Assembly (NCBI RefSeq): GCF_000763055.1
Contig: NZ_KN214137.1
Span: 151,314 to 203,303, forward strand
Source of the DNA: Collinsella sp. 4_8_47FAA
GTDB lineage: Bacteria; Actinomycetota; Coriobacteriia; Coriobacteriales; Coriobacteriaceae
Length of the DNA stretch: 51,990 bases
Direction: 5' to 3'
Part shown: piece after piece, positions 1 through 9,153 of the stretch
Numbering within the stretch: position 1 is the stretch's first letter
How the letters are laid out: each line of letters starts with the position of its first letter
Notes under the pieces: generated by a model
The model's database searches: none
What the model was told of the DNA's origin: nothing
Seen by the model: only the letters and a program-made list of their open reading frames with translations
Position numbers and translations under genes: made by a program

Positions 1-324
1 GGTGAGGCCGCCGGCGTAGCCCTGGCCGAGCAGCCGCTCGAATATCACCTGCGAGTTGGTGACGCCCTTCCGCAGGAGGTCGTCCACCAGGCCGGTGTGG
101 CCGGCGAGCACGCCCGGCGCGGCCCTCCTCCCGCTGTTCCCGTGGGGCAGGGCCCTGAACCCGTGTGCCCTGACCGTCCTCGCGCGGGAGCGGGTGAGCC
201 CCGTCCTCCTGCAGAACTCCGCGAGGTTGCATGCCTGCGGGTCGAACCCGTCGCCCTCCTCCGCGGCCATCTCCCGGAGCGCCGCGTCTATAATCTCCTG
301 TAGGTCATCGTGTCTCTCGTTCAC
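1..324 (-). CDS. IS21-like transposase (IstA type), N-terminal part, cut by window edge
   Basis: This open frame of 108 codons runs off the left edge with no stop. It starts at a GTG (324) preceded by AGGAGG at 334-339, a spacing of 9 nt. The product begins VNERHDDLQE, has a helix-turn-helix-like stretch (LAEFCRRTGLTRSRA) and then GHTGLVDDLLRKGV...IFERLLGQGYAGG, which resembles the N-terminal region of IS21 IstA proteins. Codon use is strongly GC-ended with many AGG arginines, unlike the AT-rich genes to its right and like the IS30 gene at the other window end. Visible: frame, start and composition. Inferred: the IS21 assignment, because the DDE catalytic domain lies outside the window. Confidence 0.6.
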   Translation of the reverse strand, partial: MNERHDDLQEIIDAALREMAAEEGDGFDPQACNLAEFCRRTGLTRSRARTVRAHGFRALPHGNSGRRAAPGVLAGHTGLVDDLLRKGVTNSQVIFERLLGQGYAGGLT

Positions 325-450
325 CTCAATGGTCCTCCTAACGCCGGCGTGTTGGCACCACCAGCGTAGTGGCGGCGGGGAGGCACGGTGGCCATTATTC
401 GGTGACCGGGATTGGTCAAAATAGTTTGACTATTAGCGGCTAAAATCGCC
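1..450 (-). mobile_element. End of an insertion sequence abutting a truncated gene
   Basis: High-GC sequence carrying the IstA-like gene stops at roughly 380-450, where composition falls sharply and a truncated acyltransferase frame begins. I could not identify the terminal inverted repeat, so the right boundary is approximate. The abrupt junction and the broken neighbour support insertion into the acyltransferase gene. Confidence 0.45.
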
Positions 451-455
451 CGGCG

Positions 456-917
456 CTAACAAAGCCCCTCCAATATATAGGGGAGCAGCAAAATAAGGCC
501 GGCATCAGAAGTGTTAAACCACCATCCATACCCCGTGGCAATTGGAAAGACCGTATTGATAAAGAAAGAGGCCGAAAGGGGCAAACTGCCCGTAAAAATA
601 GAAATAATCCCTAAAGTTATACTGTAAAAAACAACCTCATTGTTAAGAATTATTAGCTTCTTGACCGCATCTTTAATGCTAAAAGAAGCTCTGTCGGCTA
701 TAAACCAAACGGCTATAAACCAAACGGCGATAAACACGAAGCAGCCAACTGCAACTTTTCCAATAGGGAGAAACACTCCCTTAAAAATAAAACGGGTTAA
801 AGGACTAGCAAAAACCGATATATCATCTGCATTATGTATTACAAAATGATGCGCAAATACACACCACATTGAGATTAACCAAAAAAGCTCGACAATGGAA
901 TTACGTTCTTTTGCCAT
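456..917 (-). pseudogene. Acyltransferase family 3 membrane protein, 3'-truncated
   Basis: The ATG at 917 has GGAG six nt upstream, so the longer upstream reading (to 1034) is unlikely to be used. The product (about 153 aa) begins MAKERNSIVELFWLISMWCV followed by AHH, the usual start of acyltransferase-3 (OafA/WecH-type) proteins with the histidine in the first membrane helix. Several hydrophobic helices follow, up to GYGWWF...LLLPYI. Family members run to about 330-370 aa; this one stops soon after LLLPY, where the IS-like sequence begins. It would have O-acylated a cell-surface glycan; as it stands it is probably non-functional. The truncation is seen; the cause (IS insertion) is inferred. 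Confidence 0.65.
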
Positions 918-1267
918 GGAGTTCTCCGGCTGGCTTAAGTTGACTCTATGCATCGATACAAGCCAATTGGCGTACAGTAGTGGTGAATTATAACGGCTGA
1001 GACGATTTAACAATCGGACCAAGGACCTCGTCACCGCTGTCCATCCAGATGACTATTTACAGCGAAACACCCCAGTCAAATTATGCTTCGGAAAGAATAT
1101 TGCTCAGGCAGTTCGATAATGAAAGGACTTTTGACTCAAGAGCGAGCCCCCACCACCGGGACCACTCGAGCATAACGGTCCCTGGGCTCCGGCACTAGAT
1201 TGACAACCACCCTGGGAGACTTAATGAGGAATAGCCGAAGGAACTGAATCAAACCATCGTATTGAGC
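918..1267. other. Gap without a recognisable gene; possible promoter for the acyltransferase
   Basis: No convincing coding frame on either strand. On the minus strand a perfect TATAAT lies at 987-992 with a TTGTTA-like hexamer at 1008-1013 (spacer only 15 nt), which could serve the truncated acyltransferase at 917. The rest (about 1030-1260) is featureless, without clear repeats. Confidence 0.35.
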
Positions 1268-1621
1268 TCATTCATGATTAGACCATTTCTCAAGTTCCTT
1301 TTCGAGTAGGGCAATCCTATGAGTAAGGTTTTTAATCGCCAAAACATGACGACTCACGGCAACGCTAAGAGACAGAGAGATTGCAAGCAACAGCACGATT
1401 GCACCCAAAAAAAGGAAATTGGCTGGGTTGACAAACCCAATAGCTGTTGAGCAACTATAAATAATTTGAGGACATATATCACAAATCAAGGCCGCCATAC
1501 ACATCAAAATCCACAACAGAGAGTACTTAAGAAGCATCTTTCCGTTGGACACGAGCCGCAAAACATAGACGAGAAAGCCGCCGAAAAAGAGGGCCGCACC
1601 AATCCTCAAAATTAGATTCAT
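1268..1621 (-). CDS. DUF2304 small membrane protein
   Basis: 117 aa with three hydrophobic segments (roughly residues 3-21, 30-50 and 68-90) and a C-terminal charged, coiled-coil-like tail (HRIALLEKELEKW). This is the layout of DUF2304 proteins, typically encoded next to DPM1-like glycosyltransferases. Its ATG overlaps the stop codon of the upstream GT2 gene by one base (TAATG), so translation is probably coupled. Family knowledge suggests an accessory role to the polyprenyl-phosphate glycosyltransferase; the biochemical function is not established. Confidence 0.75.
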   Translation of the reverse strand: MNLILRIGAALFFGGFLVYVLRLVSNGKMLLKYSLLWILMCMAALICDICPQIIYSCSTAIGFVNPANFLFLGAIVLLLAISLSLSVAVSRHVLAIKNLTHRIALLEKELEKWSNHE

Positions 1622-2367
1622 TATTTATCTCCCCTATGAACCCAGCACACAAGAACAATGGCTAACGTGACATTGATCATGTAGTAGACGGAAGAGAAGC
1701 CCCCGATGGACGAACGTCCGCCTTGGCGTTCATTCATCTTTACAGGCGCCTCCATAACGGGAAGACCAAGCTTCATAGCCAAAGCAATCGACTCTGGCTC
1801 CGGGTAGTCATCAGGATAACTCTTGCAGAACAGGTCGATAGCATCTTTATTGCATGCCCTAAAACCAGAAGTGGGATCGGTGACCACCTTACCCGTAAGC
1901 AGCTCGAGCAAAAATGAAAGCCACCTGATTCCAACGCGACGCATAAAAGTTGACTGAAAACCATCAGTCTCAACCAGAAATCGAGAGCCTATCGCCAGGC
2001 TCGCCCCACCCTCAATCAGCTTTACAAGCTCAGGAACATAAGAAGGATCATGCTGGCCATCGCCGTCAACCTGAATGTCAATATCATAGCCAAATCTCTG
2101 AGCATACTTATGGCCCGCTTGGACCGCTCCACCGATACCAAGGTTCTGTGGCAGGTCCAATATGTTGACACCATGCTCTCGACAAAGCTCAAGCGTTCCA
2201 TCTTGTGACCCGTCGTTGATTACAACATAGTCATATCCCGCAGCTTTTATAGACGCAACGGTATCGAGAATGCACTCCTGTTCGTTATAGGCAGGGATTA
2301 TTACGAGAACACGCGGATATCCTTTTGAACATGTTGTTGCAGCAAGAGACAATCGAGATTCATCCAT
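1621..2367 (-). CDS. GT2 glycosyltransferase, polyprenyl-phosphate mannosyl/glucosyltransferase (DPM1-like)
   Basis: 248 aa. It begins after a short leader with VLVIIPAYNEQECILDTVAS, followed by the NDGSQDGT motif, NLGIGGAVQAGHKYA, the DxD-type metal-binding VDGDGQHDP, and DPTSGFRACN near the C-terminal third, all typical of dolichol/undecaprenyl-phosphate sugar transferases. It should load a sugar from a nucleotide sugar onto a lipid-phosphate carrier at the cytoplasmic membrane face. There are no C-terminal membrane helices of the larger subclass; the following DUF2304 protein may provide membrane association. The start at 2367 lacks a strong ribosome binding site. The exact sugar cannot be read from sequence. 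Confidence 0.85.
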   Translation of the reverse strand: MDESRLSLAATTCSKGYPRVLVIIPAYNEQECILDTVASIKAAGYDYVVINDGSQDGTLELCREHGVNILDLPQNLGIGGAVQAGHKYAQRFGYDIDIQVDGDGQHDPSYVPELVKLIEGGASLAIGSRFLVETDGFQSTFMRRVGIRWLSFLLELLTGKVVTDPTSGFRACNKDAIDLFCKSYPDDYPEPESIALAMKLGLPVMEAPVKMNERQGGRSSIGGFSSVYYMINVTLAIVLVCWVHRGDK

Positions 2368-2676
2368 TCCAAAAAAGTTGGCTCTTAGCGACGCTTGAAG
2401 AAATTGCGACTCTTACAGCCCAACGCACAGCTTAACTCAAACTTAAGTTTACAGTATCCTGACTAGCCATCGCGAAGTTACATCTCAAGCTTAGATATTT
2501 AGCTTGCTTAACTGGGGCCCACACGGAGTCCCCACCCATCATAGCAGGGTAAGGGCCCCGTGCACCTCTGTCTCAAATGCGGAACGCATGTCCTGAGTCC
2601 TCAACGCCGTCCCATTCGAACCAATCTAATCCAACTATTATCCCCTCTTACTATAGCCATGACTTATAGCGCTAGT
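2368..2676. other. Intergenic gap, no gene seen
   Basis: 309 bp between the DUF2142 gene and the DPM1-like gene, both on the minus strand. It contains a GGGGCCC...GGGCCCC inverted pair around 2514-2565 with a large loop, but no T-run that would make it a clear terminator, and no supported reading frame. Confidence 0.4.
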
Positions 2677-4662
2677 TTAGAAAAATCGGATATACAAAAG
2701 CTCGAAAATCACAAAATACAGCAGCCCAAATGGAATCCCGAGCATAAAGGCTGTACATTTAGTCTTCTCTTCCTCATCGCAGTAAATAGGAAACCTGAGC
2801 AAAAGACAGGCGAAAGGTATTAACAAAGGTATGAGGTATCGCGCCTGAACACCCGCAACTGTCTGGCTTCCAACTCCTGTAAAGGCGATGTATAGAGCCA
2901 AAGCAACTAAATAGCAAGTAGCAAGAACCAGGAATAGAGTCCAAACAATCCCGAAACGGCTAAACTTAAATTTAGTAACTTTTTCATTATCAATAATGCA
3001 TATAGCCTCAAACAACACGATGGGAAGATATGAAAGCCATGGGAACAGATTGGACACGTCCCCAAGATAAGCCATATTCGTTGATATTGAATTGAGAAAC
3101 GCCGGGGTCAGCATCGATCCAAAAACGAAATTCGAGATTACAACTATAGTTCCAACTGGATTTGCAAGCACTCCCGTCGTTTGACCAGCCGTAGAGACTT
3201 CGGAGGCACCACGTGCATCAGAAATGTTATTTACGACAGAAGAGAAATATGGCGTCAAGAAAGATAAAATCATTATGGCGCAAACGAATAGTGCAGCTCC
3301 AATCAAGATACGTCTTTGCTTGCTCGAAGTATATTTATCTGCAGGAATTAAAAGCGCAAGTCCGAATAAGGGAAAATAAATCGCTTTAGCTGCAAATCCG
3401 ATTGCAAAAGATAATAGAAATCCGAAGAATGTTTTTGCAGAAATATCCTCTTCAGAAACAAGCATCTTCAACAAAAGAGCTGTTCCTAGCAAACTGAACG
3501 ATATCACACAGGGATCATACGAGTAACTGGCTGCCATTAACACGGCAGACGGGAACAACGCAATACAAGTGAAAAGACATTTTCTGCAAGGGGCTATACG
3601 AATTGCGATTCCGCAGATAACTGCATACGCAAGTAAATTAAATAATTTTCCCAATGCAAATTTGATAGAAAATGGGAGATGAAGCAAGCGACCCAAACAA
3701 AGGCCGATAGATGAAGGAATATAGGCAATTTTAGAAAGAGCCACACTATCAAAACAATTAACACGTTCGATACCTTCAGCTATATTATTTTTATCGGCCT
3801 CTCTGACTAATTGCTCAACAGAGCCACGGTTAAACTCTCTTGTTTCATCTATTGGGTACTTACCCAAAGATGCATCCAAACTAAAGCCGTCCCCCCTATA
3901 AAACTGTTCGACTATCATTCGGTCAGAATTTGTTATTTCAGCATTTGTGAGGTAGGAAACACTATTTGCATTTCCATAGTGGACCTCATCATCCCATGTC
4001 AGAAAATTTGTAACGGGGAAGCAAATAATTACGGATAGACCGACCGAGACAATGCATGCGAAAGCGAACAGTTCGGGCTTCAGATAAGAAGTGCCCCCAT
4101 TAATAGCAATCAACCCGATCAAAACAGTAATGGGCAAAGCAGACGCGAACAACACCGTCTTTGACTTATCGAGCGGAATGCCAATAAAAGCGATTAAAAC
4201 AGCAAAGCCAACAGAAACCGTCAAAAAAAAGAAACACTTCTTAGTATCAGTTTTCTTAACCGAGGCTACAAAGCTCTTCACCAGGCCATAGCAAAGCTCA
4301 ATGCCTTGAAACGCTAAAACTAAATGAAAGCATATAACAAGACTTGCGATATTCCATGCGTCAAGATCGAAGGGGCCAAACGTCTTCGCACCAGTCAATA
4401 TGATTAAAACTAGCAGAAAGCTGCTGAGAATGCTGGACGCGACGAGGACGGTTATCTGACGAATAGCGTCACCACCCGACTGTGATTTCGGTTGCAAATA
4501 TAAGCACGCAACAGCAACGACATCGCAAAAGAGTTCAAGAATGAATAGATTTAAATTCTTATAGTGCAATGATGTCGCAATAGCTAATAAAAGAAGTCCC
4601 AGCCCAAAGATGGCAAGCGCGTACTCGCTTTTCTTAATTGCAGGATTATTCAAAACGTGCAT
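2677..4662 (-). CDS. DUF2142 polytopic membrane protein
   Basis: About 661 aa with a dozen or so hydrophobic helices. The large extracytoplasmic loop contains TWDDEVHY, the acidic D-E-x-H signature seen at the start of DUF2142 and other GT-C-like proteins, and then FPSAVLMAASYSYDP, also typical of the family. DUF2142 genes usually sit in surface-polysaccharide or teichoic-acid clusters, consistent with the neighbours. A polymerase or lipid-linked sugar transferase role is plausible but not shown. Start: the ATG at 4662 is preferred, although GGAG abuts it with no spacer; a TTG at 4668 in the same frame is the alternative. Confidence 0.75.
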   Translation of the reverse strand: MHVLNNPAIKKSEYALAIFGLGLLLLAIATSLHYKNLNLFILELFCDVVAVACLYLQPKSQSGGDAIRQITVLVASSILSSFLLVLIILTGAKTFGPFDLDAWNIASLVICFHLVLAFQGIELCYGLVKSFVASVKKTDTKKCFFFLTVSVGFAVLIAFIGIPLDKSKTVLFASALPITVLIGLIAINGGTSYLKPELFAFACIVSVGLSVIICFPVTNFLTWDDEVHYGNANSVSYLTNAEITNSDRMIVEQFYRGDGFSLDASLGKYPIDETREFNRGSVEQLVREADKNNIAEGIERVNCFDSVALSKIAYIPSSIGLCLGRLLHLPFSIKFALGKLFNLLAYAVICGIAIRIAPCRKCLFTCIALFPSAVLMAASYSYDPCVISFSLLGTALLLKMLVSEEDISAKTFFGFLLSFAIGFAAKAIYFPLFGLALLIPADKYTSSKQRRILIGAALFVCAIMILSFLTPYFSSVVNNISDARGASEVSTAGQTTGVLANPVGTIVVISNFVFGSMLTPAFLNSISTNMAYLGDVSNLFPWLSYLPIVLFEAICIIDNEKVTKFKFSRFGIVWTLFLVLATCYLVALALYIAFTGVGSQTVAGVQARYLIPLLIPFACLLLRFPIYCDEEEKTKCTAFMLGIPFGLLYFVIFELLYIRFF

Positions 4663-4765
4663 CTCCAACTAAAGACAAAATCGAATAGGGTAAGTCGACA
4701 ATAACAAATTCGTATCTCAAATCCAACTTCACTCAAAAGCTAAGCAAAAGCCAGCCAAGTATCAC

Positions 4766-5911
4766 TTAGCAAATACAAAACGCCTTCTCGACATCCATAG
4801 CAGTGGCATCCCAGTTATATCGATTTTCAACAAGCGCCCTAGAGTTTCGAGACTGAAGAGAAAGCAGCTTTCGATCATCAAAAAGCCTGCATAATGCCGA
4901 AACCACCTCATCAGATGCCATGGACCGAATTATTGTGCCGTAGCTATCATCTAAGATAAGCTCGCGTGCCCCGCCCACGTCTGTTACCACTGCAGGCGTT
5001 CCGCAGGCTGAAGCTTCAAGAAGTACCGTTGAAAAGCCTTCGGAACGAGTTGGAAGACAAAGCACATCTGCTTGCTGAAGTAAGGAGGAAATATCCTCTG
5101 TGTTACATCTCCCAAGCCAAAACAAGTTAGACGAACAAGCTTCCTTGACCTCATTAGCCAGCGGACCATCCCCTGCAAGAACAAAACAAATATCACGCTT
5201 GGTAATATCTTTTGTGCGAGCCGCCTCAATAATTGAATAAATTCCCTTTTCAGGAATAAGCCGCCCGACAAAAGCTACAACCAAAGATGACTGAGGGATA
5301 CCTAATTCAGATCGGAAATCTCTCCCCGAAGAAATACTCCTATAGAATGAGGCATTGATTGAGTTTGAAATTACGCCTTTTGCAGTGATATTAAAGTGCT
5401 GAAGCCATTCAACACTTTTAGAAGAAATCCCATAGAAATCAGGTTCAAACGACTTTACGCGATCAGTAATCCAATCTTCATATCGGCGAACAAAATAATC
5501 AAGAAATGGCTGATTGAAAGAGAGATACGCTGAGCCGTGGTCGAGAACAACAGCCTTAGCACTATGATCCGCAGCAAACTTCAGCCCTTCGAGCGAGAGA
5601 GGGAAAAGTCTCGTGTTTATCAGAACACCATTCCACTCATAATCATCAAGGGTTTGCAGGAGTCGGTAATAATCACTGGTTTTTTTGGGAAGAGGAAGTC
5701 TTCCATCAAGTAACGGAATGCAAGGAAGACGAATTACCTCCAGGCCGTTTTCGACTGAATGACCGACTCCCACGCGCATCGAATCATTAGTAACGATAAC
5801 CACCCTATCGCCGCGTGCAGTCAAGGCGTGAGCGAGACCATCGACAAAATTACCAATTCCACTAAGTTGCGGGTGATAATGGTGAGTGAAAATACAAATA
5901 GAGGAGCTCAT
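4766..5911 (-). CDS. GT4 family glycosyltransferase (GT-B fold)
   Basis: About 381 aa. The N-terminal domain opens with CIFTHHYHPQLSGIGNFVDG, the glycine-containing acceptor-side loop of GT-B enzymes. The C-terminal domain has VVAFVGRLIPEKGIYSIIEA, LAGDGPL and the donor-binding E-x7-E motif in SEGFSTVLLEASACGTPAVV. It should transfer a sugar from a nucleotide donor to a growing lipid-linked glycan in the cytoplasm. The ATG at 5911 has GAGG seven nt upstream; a GTG lies one codon earlier. It follows licD by about 30 nt in the same orientation, within the surface-glycan block. Confidence 0.87.
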   Translation of the reverse strand: MSSSICIFTHHYHPQLSGIGNFVDGLAHALTARGDRVVIVTNDSMRVGVGHSVENGLEVIRLPCIPLLDGRLPLPKKTSDYYRLLQTLDDYEWNGVLINTRLFPLSLEGLKFAADHSAKAVVLDHGSAYLSFNQPFLDYFVRRYEDWITDRVKSFEPDFYGISSKSVEWLQHFNITAKGVISNSINASFYRSISSGRDFRSELGIPQSSLVVAFVGRLIPEKGIYSIIEAARTKDITKRDICFVLAGDGPLANEVKEACSSNLFWLGRCNTEDISSLLQQADVLCLPTRSEGFSTVLLEASACGTPAVVTDVGGARELILDDSYGTIIRSMASDEVVSALCRLFDDRKLLSLQSRNSRALVENRYNWDATAMDVEKAFCIC

Positions 5912-5944
5912 CACATAACCTCATCTGATATAGATGTCATATCC

Positions 5945-6805
5945 TTAATTCTGTGCCGTCCAGACTTCCCCATCTCCAAAGTCGAGCAAGAGCGGAAGAT
6001 GGGTATGTCGATTATCCGGTGACGGTATTTTTTTCCAATCGCCATACATCGTTGTAAGATATTTATCCGTCATACGAGGAACAGGGAATTCACTGCCTTC
6101 GAAAACCGCACTGCTCAGAGGGAAAATCTCTGAAATAGGCACTGGCGCCATATTCGGCCAGCTTAACGTCAGACAGTAATCAGAGACCTCACCCGTATTT
6201 GAGTCGGCAATACAGGAATCGAACAAATCCTGGTAAGAGCATGCGCCTCGAGAAACCAGTTGTTCCACCACGTGCATAGCAGAACAACCAATTTGCTCGA
6301 GTTGACCAAGGAACCCTTTATGAGGGACAACAATGGAAGAAGAATGATATAAATAGGCTCTTTTCTGTGCAATTGATGCAGTTCGGACTTGCTTTGCACG
6401 AAGGCGTTTATCTGTATAGAGCTGGTCATATGGAAAGATGTCGACAAAAATGCCCATCGAACTGGAAGCCTCTCGAGCCTCTTGATTCTCGAAGCGAGTT
6501 CCATCGCGATACACCTTAGCAAACATCGCAGCATAGCCAGTAGTATTCCGCGATGTATGGAGCGAATATCCTTCCGGTAACCCACCCTCGGCTAAAGAGC
6601 AAAAGCGGTCATAATCTGAACGCATCATTCCGATATCTATATCATCATCCCAAGGGATAAACCCCCTATGACGCATTGCTCCTAAACATGTTCCACCGTC
6701 AAGCCACCACCTGATGCCGTGCTTAGAGCAGAATGCGGCGACAACCTGAAGGATATCCAATTCAGTGTTTTGAAGCTTTAATAGCGCGTGAGCTTTAGAC
6801 ATCAT
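5945..6805 (-). CDS. licD: LicD family phosphocholine transferase
   Basis: 286 aa. Residues 34-60 hold the LicD signature WLDGGTCLGAMRHRGFIPWD followed by DDIDIG, a nucleotidyltransferase-like core with the acidic metal-binding cluster. LicD proteins transfer phosphocholine from CDP-choline to a sugar of a cell-surface polymer. Here the activation genes (licC/licA fusion and licB) lie about 7 kb away, supporting that substrate rather than another phospho-alcohol. The start is the ATG at 6805, four nt after the flippase stop; a second ATG follows at once. A longer frame (to 6913) would run through the flippase gene and is rejected. Confidence in the family is high; the acceptor sugar is unknown. 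Confidence 0.88.
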   Translation of the reverse strand: MMSKAHALLKLQNTELDILQVVAAFCSKHGIRWWLDGGTCLGAMRHRGFIPWDDDIDIGMMRSDYDRFCSLAEGGLPEGYSLHTSRNTTGYAAMFAKVYRDGTRFENQEAREASSSMGIFVDIFPYDQLYTDKRLRAKQVRTASIAQKRAYLYHSSSIVVPHKGFLGQLEQIGCSAMHVVEQLVSRGACSYQDLFDSCIADSNTGEVSDYCLTLSWPNMAPVPISEIFPLSSAVFEGSEFPVPRMTDKYLTTMYGDWKKIPSPDNRHTHLPLLLDFGDGEVWTAQN

Positions 6806-6809
6806 CGGC

Positions 6810-8054
6810 CTATCTCTTTTCCCCGAACCATTGTTGCGTCTGTTTCCCCAAAACAGAAGACTGATAAATAAGGCAAATGGCATTGGATATAAGCGCCGAT
6901 ACAGTAGGGCCATTTAAGCCAAACAGCATTTGCGCAGGAGCCATAACAGCGACAGCACTAATTAAGGACAGCATGCTGCCAACAAATACCCCTCGGTAAT
7001 TATCAAGAGAAACCAACAAATCGTTGACAAACCAAGCGATGCCAGTCAAAAAGGCACAAGCCAACATAGGCTGAAGGAGATCGGTATGTTTAGCTATTCC
7101 AGCGCCATAAAACAGTGACAGCAATAATTTACCGAAAAAGAAAAGGGCAACTGAAGATATGACACCGACAAAAAAGATGCCAGCAAGTATTTTACCTATG
7201 AGCGAAAAAAAGGACTTTTCTCTAGAATGGTAACGCTCTACTAGATAACCTAATAAAGGATTATAAATATAGGTCGCACCCATTTGGATAATTGCCACAG
7301 GTGCAGCAACTGATGCATAAATACCCAGAGCAGAATCTCCGTATGAATAAGATAAATACTGCCTGGGAATATTCGGCGCCGCAGAAGCAGCAATGCCGCC
7401 AAGAACGATGGGCAAACAGCTACATAGGAAGGCTCTGACCTTCGCTCGGCTAATTCCAAGCTTGATTGCAGAAATCCGATTTGATCTTGGATAATCGTAA
7501 ATAACTCCGATGCCTATTGTCACTACCGTCATAAGCAACAGTGCACCTTCGAGGCTATTAAAAAATCCAAAGACAAGAATGAATGAAAGGAGAGAGCCGA
7601 TGCCCTGCATTATGAGGGATTTCCCAATATAGTCCATCCTATGACCAACCTGATCATTAGCATGCATGACATCAATGACTAAGCCAGCGGTTTTATAGAG
7701 AGCATACAGAAGAATAGCGGGCACCGTACCAATACGACACGTTGCAATGGAATAGACGGCTAACATTGCAAACGCTATAAAAGTAGTAAAGAAACGAAAA
7801 GTCAGGTATTCACCAGCAGAGTTTTTCCTTTCAATATCTGCAATTTGCACCGTGTACATCCTGTATTGGGCTAATTGAGAAAACATGTTGAAAATAGACA
7901 TAGCCAGCGAATAAATGCCTGCAGCACTATATCCATCAGACAGCCGAACGACCAAAATGGTGATAAGCCACTGACAGCCTAAATTAGTCAACGAACCGAC
8001 GGTATTCCAGAACATATTATGTTTAATCGAAAGAGTCTTCTCTGTGGCCTTCAC
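6810..8054 (-). CDS. Oligosaccharide flippase (Wzx/MATE-like)
   Basis: 414 aa, almost entirely hydrophobic, with about 12-14 predicted helices in the pattern of polysaccharide biosynthesis transporters. The N-terminus WNTVGSLTNLGCQWLITILV and the repeated aromatic/Gly helices match the Wzx group of the MOP superfamily. It should flip the undecaprenyl-linked oligosaccharide built by the neighbouring glycosyltransferases. The best start is a GTG at 8054 with a weak AGAAGGG about 11 nt upstream; an internal ATG at residue 14 is an alternative. The stop lies four nt before licD, so the two are probably cotranscribed. Confidence 0.85.
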   Translation of the reverse strand: MKATEKTLSIKHNMFWNTVGSLTNLGCQWLITILVVRLSDGYSAAGIYSLAMSIFNMFSQLAQYRMYTVQIADIERKNSAGEYLTFRFFTTFIAFAMLAVYSIATCRIGTVPAILLYALYKTAGLVIDVMHANDQVGHRMDYIGKSLIMQGIGSLLSFILVFGFFNSLEGALLLMTVVTIGIGVIYDYPRSNRISAIKLGISRAKVRAFLCSCLPIVLGGIAASAAPNIPRQYLSYSYGDSALGIYASVAAPVAIIQMGATYIYNPLLGYLVERYHSREKSFFSLIGKILAGIFFVGVISSVALFFFGKLLLSLFYGAGIAKHTDLLQPMLACAFLTGIAWFVNDLLVSLDNYRGVFVGSMLSLISAVAVMAPAQMLFGLNGPTVSALISNAICLIYQSSVLGKQTQQWFGEKR

Positions 8055-8098
8055 AAATATAAGCGCCCTTCTAAACCTGTCGAAATGAGGATACGGAG

Positions 8099-9064
8099 CT
8101 ATCTCGCAGCTTTAAGTTCTTTTAAAATCAAAATAAACAGCCAATTCGGCACAAGACGTATAATGATATCTGCTTTAGCGATAGACGGGCAAGCTCGTCG
8201 GTATTTAAGTAAACCAATTATGGAGCGCCGCTCCCTTGCTTCAGCGAACCCCAATATTTCCTTTAGATGCGGTGAATCGGGAAATCTATCGGCAAATCGC
8301 CTAGCAGTATCAACCCTGTTTTTAACTCTTGTCGAATACCAATCATCTTTTGAAGAAACACCTGCAAGGAATCCAGTTTCGTTACCACCATGTCGACGAT
8401 ACTTAACCAAAGGAGTCATAGTAAAGCTGCACTTCCCCAGTTCACTGCAACCCAATGTCAACCACAAGTCATGTGCAGTCGATTCCGGAAAGGGAATCAT
8501 CGACTTCGCCGCACTCGCATCTAACATGAGAGCCATACCAATGCCGTAACATACGCTTGCGGCCTGTACAGTAATATCCTCTCCAGAGCACCAATTTACT
8601 TCCGGCGAATTAGGATGAGCTTTCCTATAACTCTTTACCAGAATATTTCCGTTTTCGTCAATTACCGATCTATCACAAACATCTAGAATTGAGCCTTCTT
8701 CTAGCATATGGTTGAGCGAAACTTCAACTCTATTAGGCTCCCAAATATCATCCTGATCGCAAAGTACTACGTAATCCCCTTCCGCCAAGGAGAGCAGCGC
8801 CTCGAACGATTTGACATAACCGAGATTATTATCACCGTGATAATACCGATAGGCGTTTTTCGTTATATGCGCTTGGATAAACCGCTCTAATGAATCCGAT
8901 TCAGGGCAGTCATTTCTAACTAGAAGCGTAAGCGGAAACGTTTGTTTATCTATCGAATCAAGTTGTTCCGCGAAAAACTTAAGATCGGGTTTATAAGCTG
9001 AGAGAAGTACGCATACGCCAATATCATTTCCCATTTCTATTTCCAAAAATCCTCTCAAATTCAT
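8099..9064 (-). CDS. GT2 glycosyltransferase, rhamnosyltransferase-like
   Basis: 321 aa. It has the GT2 start VCVLLSAYKPDLKFFAEQLD, the nucleotide-binding VRNDCPESD region, NLGYVKSFEALL, and the metal-binding CDQDDIWEP, which is characteristic of the WbbL/RfbF-like rhamnosyltransferase subgroup. HDLWL around residue 200 fits the acceptor/catalytic segment. The ATG at 9064 opens the longest frame, but an ATG at 9034 (residue 11) with GGA nine nt upstream may be the real start. First gene of the minus-strand glycan block, followed by the flippase after 44 nt. Donor sugar not determinable. Confidence 0.83.
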   Translation of the reverse strand: MNLRGFLEIEMGNDIGVCVLLSAYKPDLKFFAEQLDSIDKQTFPLTLLVRNDCPESDSLERFIQAHITKNAYRYYHGDNNLGYVKSFEALLSLAEGDYVVLCDQDDIWEPNRVEVSLNHMLEEGSILDVCDRSVIDENGNILVKSYRKAHPNSPEVNWCSGEDITVQAASVCYGIGMALMLDASAAKSMIPFPESTAHDLWLTLGCSELGKCSFTMTPLVKYRRHGGNETGFLAGVSSKDDWYSTRVKNRVDTARRFADRFPDSPHLKEILGFAEARERRSIIGLLKYRRACPSIAKADIIIRLVPNWLFILILKELKAAR

Positions 9065-9153
9065 TGCTAAAGATTATCAAAGCACCCTCAGTTAAAAGAA
9101 ACTCTTTTAAAAATAGAGTATTTATCCCTGTCTCTTAAAACGAGTGCCTAATA

